From Longimicrobium terrae (GTDB lineage: Bacteria; Gemmatimonadota; Gemmatimonadetes; Longimicrobiales; Longimicrobiaceae), in NCBI RefSeq assembly GCF_014202995.1, contig NZ_JACHIA010000003.1:186001-250000 (forward strand): a stretch of DNA of 64,000 nt. Reading direction: 5' to 3'. The stretch's first letter is position 1; each line of letters opens with the position of its first letter. The notes under the pieces are model-generated. The model was not told the DNA's origin and made no database searches. It saw only the letters and a list, made by a program, of their open reading frames with translations. Positions 62,046-64,000 of this stretch are shown here, one piece after another. The position numbers and the translations under genes were made by a program.

Positions 62046-62058
62046 TGAGGACCGCGAC

Positions 62059-62949
62059 ATGACCCGAGACAACCTGCTGACGATCGCCGCCGCCGCCCTC
62101 TGTGTCGGCGTGACCGGCGCCCTGGCGAACGACGCGGCCCGTCCGCATGCGGTGGTTTCGCCCGCGGCCCACATGAGCGCCTCGGCGCCGGCGCCGGCTG
62201 CGCCCCCCGTCGTCAACCAGACGCCCATGGCCCTGCAGGCCGCGCGCGCCGTGCTGGACGGCGTGGGCGTGGAAAGCGGCGCCCGCCTGACCAAGGTGCA
62301 GTCGGCCGTCAACACGCTGGCCGCCAACGTAAAGCGCCAGAGCGACCCCAACGCGCTCAAGCTGGCCGTGCAGGCGTACTACAGCTACAAGACGGCCCAC
62401 CCGGAGCAGGTGCGCAAGCCGTACCTGTACTTTGTGGACTACGGCCTGGACAGCCGCACGCCGCGCGGCTACGTGTTCGACATGCAGGCGCTGAAGGTGG
62501 TGGAGGGGCCGTTCATGGTGGCGCACGGCCGCGGCAGCGCGGCGCCCAGCGAGGGCCGCCCCACGCGCTTCAGCAACCGCAACGGCAGCAACGCCACGTC
62601 GCTGGGGCTGTACCTGGCCCAGGAAACGTACAACTTCACCGGCAAGACGGCGGGCCAGCGGTACTCGTCGGTGGGTCTGCGCCTGAAGGGGCTGTCGGGC
62701 TCGTACAACAGCAAGGCGCGCGCACGCGGCGTGGTGGCGCACGGTGCGCCCTACGTGACGGCGTCGCGGGCCGGCCGCAGCGAAGGCTGCCCGGCGGTGG
62801 AGCCGGCGCGCGCCCAGCGCATTCTGCCCAAGATCGCCAACGGCGGCCTGGTGTTCCTGTTCAGCCCGCTGGACCGCACCTGGATGCGCCAGGACCCGTG
62901 GGCCAACGGCGACCTGGGCGCGCTGGACCAGCTGGCCAGCGCCGAGTAA
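62059..62949 (+). CDS. Secreted YkuD_2-type L,D-transpeptidase-like protein
   Basis: 296 aa. Signal peptide to about ALAND (residue 24), Ala/Pro linker, then the catalytic domain (about 95-290). The family block HGAPY (H228) and the active-site Cys C244 in GRSEGCPAV match the murein L,D-transpeptidase catalytic family (PF13645-like). It would act on peptidoglycan stems in the periplasm or at the outer membrane. Other features: KPYLYFVDYGLDSRTPRGYVFD and FMVAHGRGSA. Confidence 0.92.
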   Translation: MTRDNLLTIAAAALCVGVTGALANDAARPHAVVSPAAHMSASAPAPAAPPVVNQTPMALQAARAVLDGVGVESGARLTKVQSAVNTLAANVKRQSDPNALKLAVQAYYSYKTAHPEQVRKPYLYFVDYGLDSRTPRGYVFDMQALKVVEGPFMVAHGRGSAAPSEGRPTRFSNRNGSNATSLGLYLAQETYNFTGKTAGQRYSSVGLRLKGLSGSYNSKARARGVVAHGAPYVTASRAGRSEGCPAVEPARAQRILPKIANGGLVFLFSPLDRTWMRQDPWANGDLGALDQLASAE

Positions 62950-62973
62950 GCTCTCTGGCCGTTTTGATGGATG

Positions 62974-63010
62974 AAGCCCGCCGAGGATCGTGTCCTCGGC
63001 GGGGCTTTTT
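62974..63010 (+). terminator. Intrinsic terminator of the transpeptidase gene
   Basis: 14-bp stem with one bulged G (62974-62987 with 62993-63007), loop TCGTG, followed by TTTTT to 63010. Confidence 0.8.
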
Positions 63011-63028
63011 GCGTCTGCAGGCTCTCTC

Positions 63029-63258
63029 AACTGCCGTTTCACACGGAGGTCACGGGGGATGCACGGAGGGCACGGAGGAACAAAAAGGACCTCACACAGA
63101 GCCGCGGAGACACAGAGAGAACTACAGGGCAAGAAAGTCCCTCATTTCTTTTCTATTGTCTTTCTCTGCGTCTCTGTGTCTCTGCGTGATGCTCTTTTCT
63201 GTTGCTGTTCCTCCGTGCCCTCCGTGTATCCTCCGTGACCTCCTTTGAAACGGCAGTT
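63029..63258. repeat. Long inverted-repeat intergenic element
   Basis: Outer arms AACTGCCGTTTC (63029-63040) and GAAACGGCAGTT (63247-63258) are complementary. Between them run ACGGAGGTCACGG/ACGGAGGGC units on one side, CCTCCGTG units on the other, and inner arms of CACAGAGCCGCGGAGACACAG and TCTCTGCGTCTCTGTGTC types (each under 21 bases). The right arm abuts the stop of the minus-strand GH3 gene. Related to 13957-14183 and 18148-18382. Confidence 0.75.
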
Positions 63259-64000
63259 CACCTCGGGCGCACGATGCCTTCCCCGATGCGGTGATGCGGC
63301 GGAAGGGAGACGGGAAGATGGCCCGGCGTGCCAGCGGTGCCCAGGAGCGCGCGGGCGGCGGCGCCTTCCGCGGACTGGCCCACGTCCCACGCCAGCATGT
63401 ACGCGGGCACGGCGGGAAAGGCGTCCAGCAGGTACGGGCTCCCCAGCGATACCACGATCACCTTGCGTCCGGAAGCCGCCAGCGACTGCACCCACGCGCC
63501 GAATCCACCCGCCAGTCCCAGTCCCTGGTACTGCACCGGCACCACCGCCACGCTTACGATCACGATGTCCGCCTCCGCGGCGCGCGCCGTCAGACTCGTG
63601 AAGGTGGATACGGGGGTGGATGCGCCCACGCGGACGTGCTCGGAGCCCGCCGTCCCCGCCGCCAGCGCGCGCTGAAGGACGCTGCCCGCCGGTCCGGTCG
63701 CGCGGCTCGTGTAGGTCACGTGCAGCACGCGCGCGCCGCGCGCCACCGGGATCAGGCCGCCGCGGTCGCGCACCAGCGTAATCGACTTCGCCGCCACGGA
63801 ATCCGCCACGGCCACGTTGGCGCGCGCGCCGGTGGCTGCTTCCACCGCGGCCGGGTCCACGCGTGCGGAGCGGTGCAGCCCCGCCGCCGCCTTGGCGGTC
63901 AGCACGCGCCGCGCAGCCTCGTCAATGCGCGCGCGCGGAATGCGGCCCGCCTCCACCGCGGCCACGATGCCGCTGATCACCCGTGCGTGCTCCGGCGGCT
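63258..64000 (-). CDS. Glycoside hydrolase family 3, C-terminal part (5' end outside window)
   Basis: About 247 codons enter from the right edge and end at 63258-63260. They contain the end of the GH3 TIM-barrel (RIPRARIDEAARRVLTAKAAAGL), linker HRSARVDPAAVEAATG, then the GH3 C-terminal alpha/beta domain (LVRDRGGLIPV; EADIVIVSVAVVPVQ; KVIVVSLGSPYLL). NagZ-like or beta-glucosidase enzymes share this layout. The catalytic N-terminal part lies outside. Cellular location unknown because the signal region is missing. Confidence 0.85.
   Translation of the reverse strand, partial: PPEHARVISGIVAAVEAGRIPRARIDEAARRVLTAKAAAGLHRSARVDPAAVEAATGARANVAVADSVAAKSITLVRDRGGLIPVARGARVLHVTYTSRATGPAGSVLQRALAAGTAGSEHVRVGASTPVSTFTSLTARAAEADIVIVSVAVVPVQYQGLGLAGGFGAWVQSLAASGRKVIVVSLGSPYLLDAFPAVPAYMLAWDVGQSAEGAAARALLGTAGTPGHLPVSLPPHHRIGEGIVRPR

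Overview
This 64 kb window is high-GC chromosomal DNA from a free-living Gram-negative bacterium. It carries an outer-membrane TonB-dependent receptor, many short lipoproteins and signal peptides ending in AQ, frequent GTG/TTG starts with 1-4 nt gene overlaps, and a family of short leader peptides of the M[KR]KLxLxxxxLxVxSFxT...RGTV type. Together these suggest Gemmatimonadota, most likely Longimicrobium-like. This is an inference from gene content, not a database match. No rRNA, tRNA, CRISPR array, transposase or phage gene was seen.

Layout. 0-9 kb: small stress and housekeeping modules (SDR/YciI/SnoaL genes next to an HxlR regulator, an HhH protein coupled to a MATE exporter, and an ArsR-SRPBCC-SRPBCC-DoxX run) plus a solitary Cys-rich leader peptide. 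9-14 kb: a zinc-ribbon membrane protein, a second Cys-rich leader peptide, and a coupled AAA-ATPase/TOPRIM pair downstream of methylmalonyl-CoA mutase. 14-20 kb: TonB receptor and dockerin-like lipoprotein, an Ig-like lipoprotein and a voltage-gated-type cation channel. 20-27 kb: DinB protein, biotin carrier protein, four tandem leader-peptide genes with near-identical terminators, an RlmD-type methyltransferase and biotin carboxylase. 27-40 kb: MOSC protein, hypothetical lipoprotein, kinase-like protein, VOC protein with divergent ECF sigma factor, VapBC-type TA pair, serine hydrolase, thioesterase, frameshifted MgtC gene, DUF1801-SRPBCC fusion and M1 peptidase. 40-47 kb: HigBA pair, then a subunit/chaperone/usher-like three-gene cassette followed by a PAS-GGDEF-EAL protein. 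47-54 kb: ring-cleaving dioxygenase, TPR-GGDEF protein, and a coupled Baeyer-Villiger monooxygenase and HSL-type esterase. 54-59 kb: five secreted proteins made almost entirely of TonB C-terminal domains (eight copies). 59-64 kb: acyl-CoA carboxylase carboxyltransferase, a DUF3990-like pair, a YkuD_2-type L,D-transpeptidase and a partial GH3 enzyme.

Working together. Biotin carboxylase, biotin carrier, carboxyltransferase and the mutase catalytic subunit could convert propionyl-CoA to succinyl-CoA, although they are scattered over 48 kb. The most interesting accessory content is the leader-peptide family without visible maturation enzymes, the subunit/chaperone/usher-like cassette with a terminator after its first gene, the anchorless TonB-domain array, the ATPase/TOPRIM pair and the DUF3990-like pair. 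Intergenic DNA is rich in structure: perfect hairpin terminators, four long inverted-repeat elements, a second dispersed repeat in both orientations, an 8-bp and a 15-bp tandem repeat.
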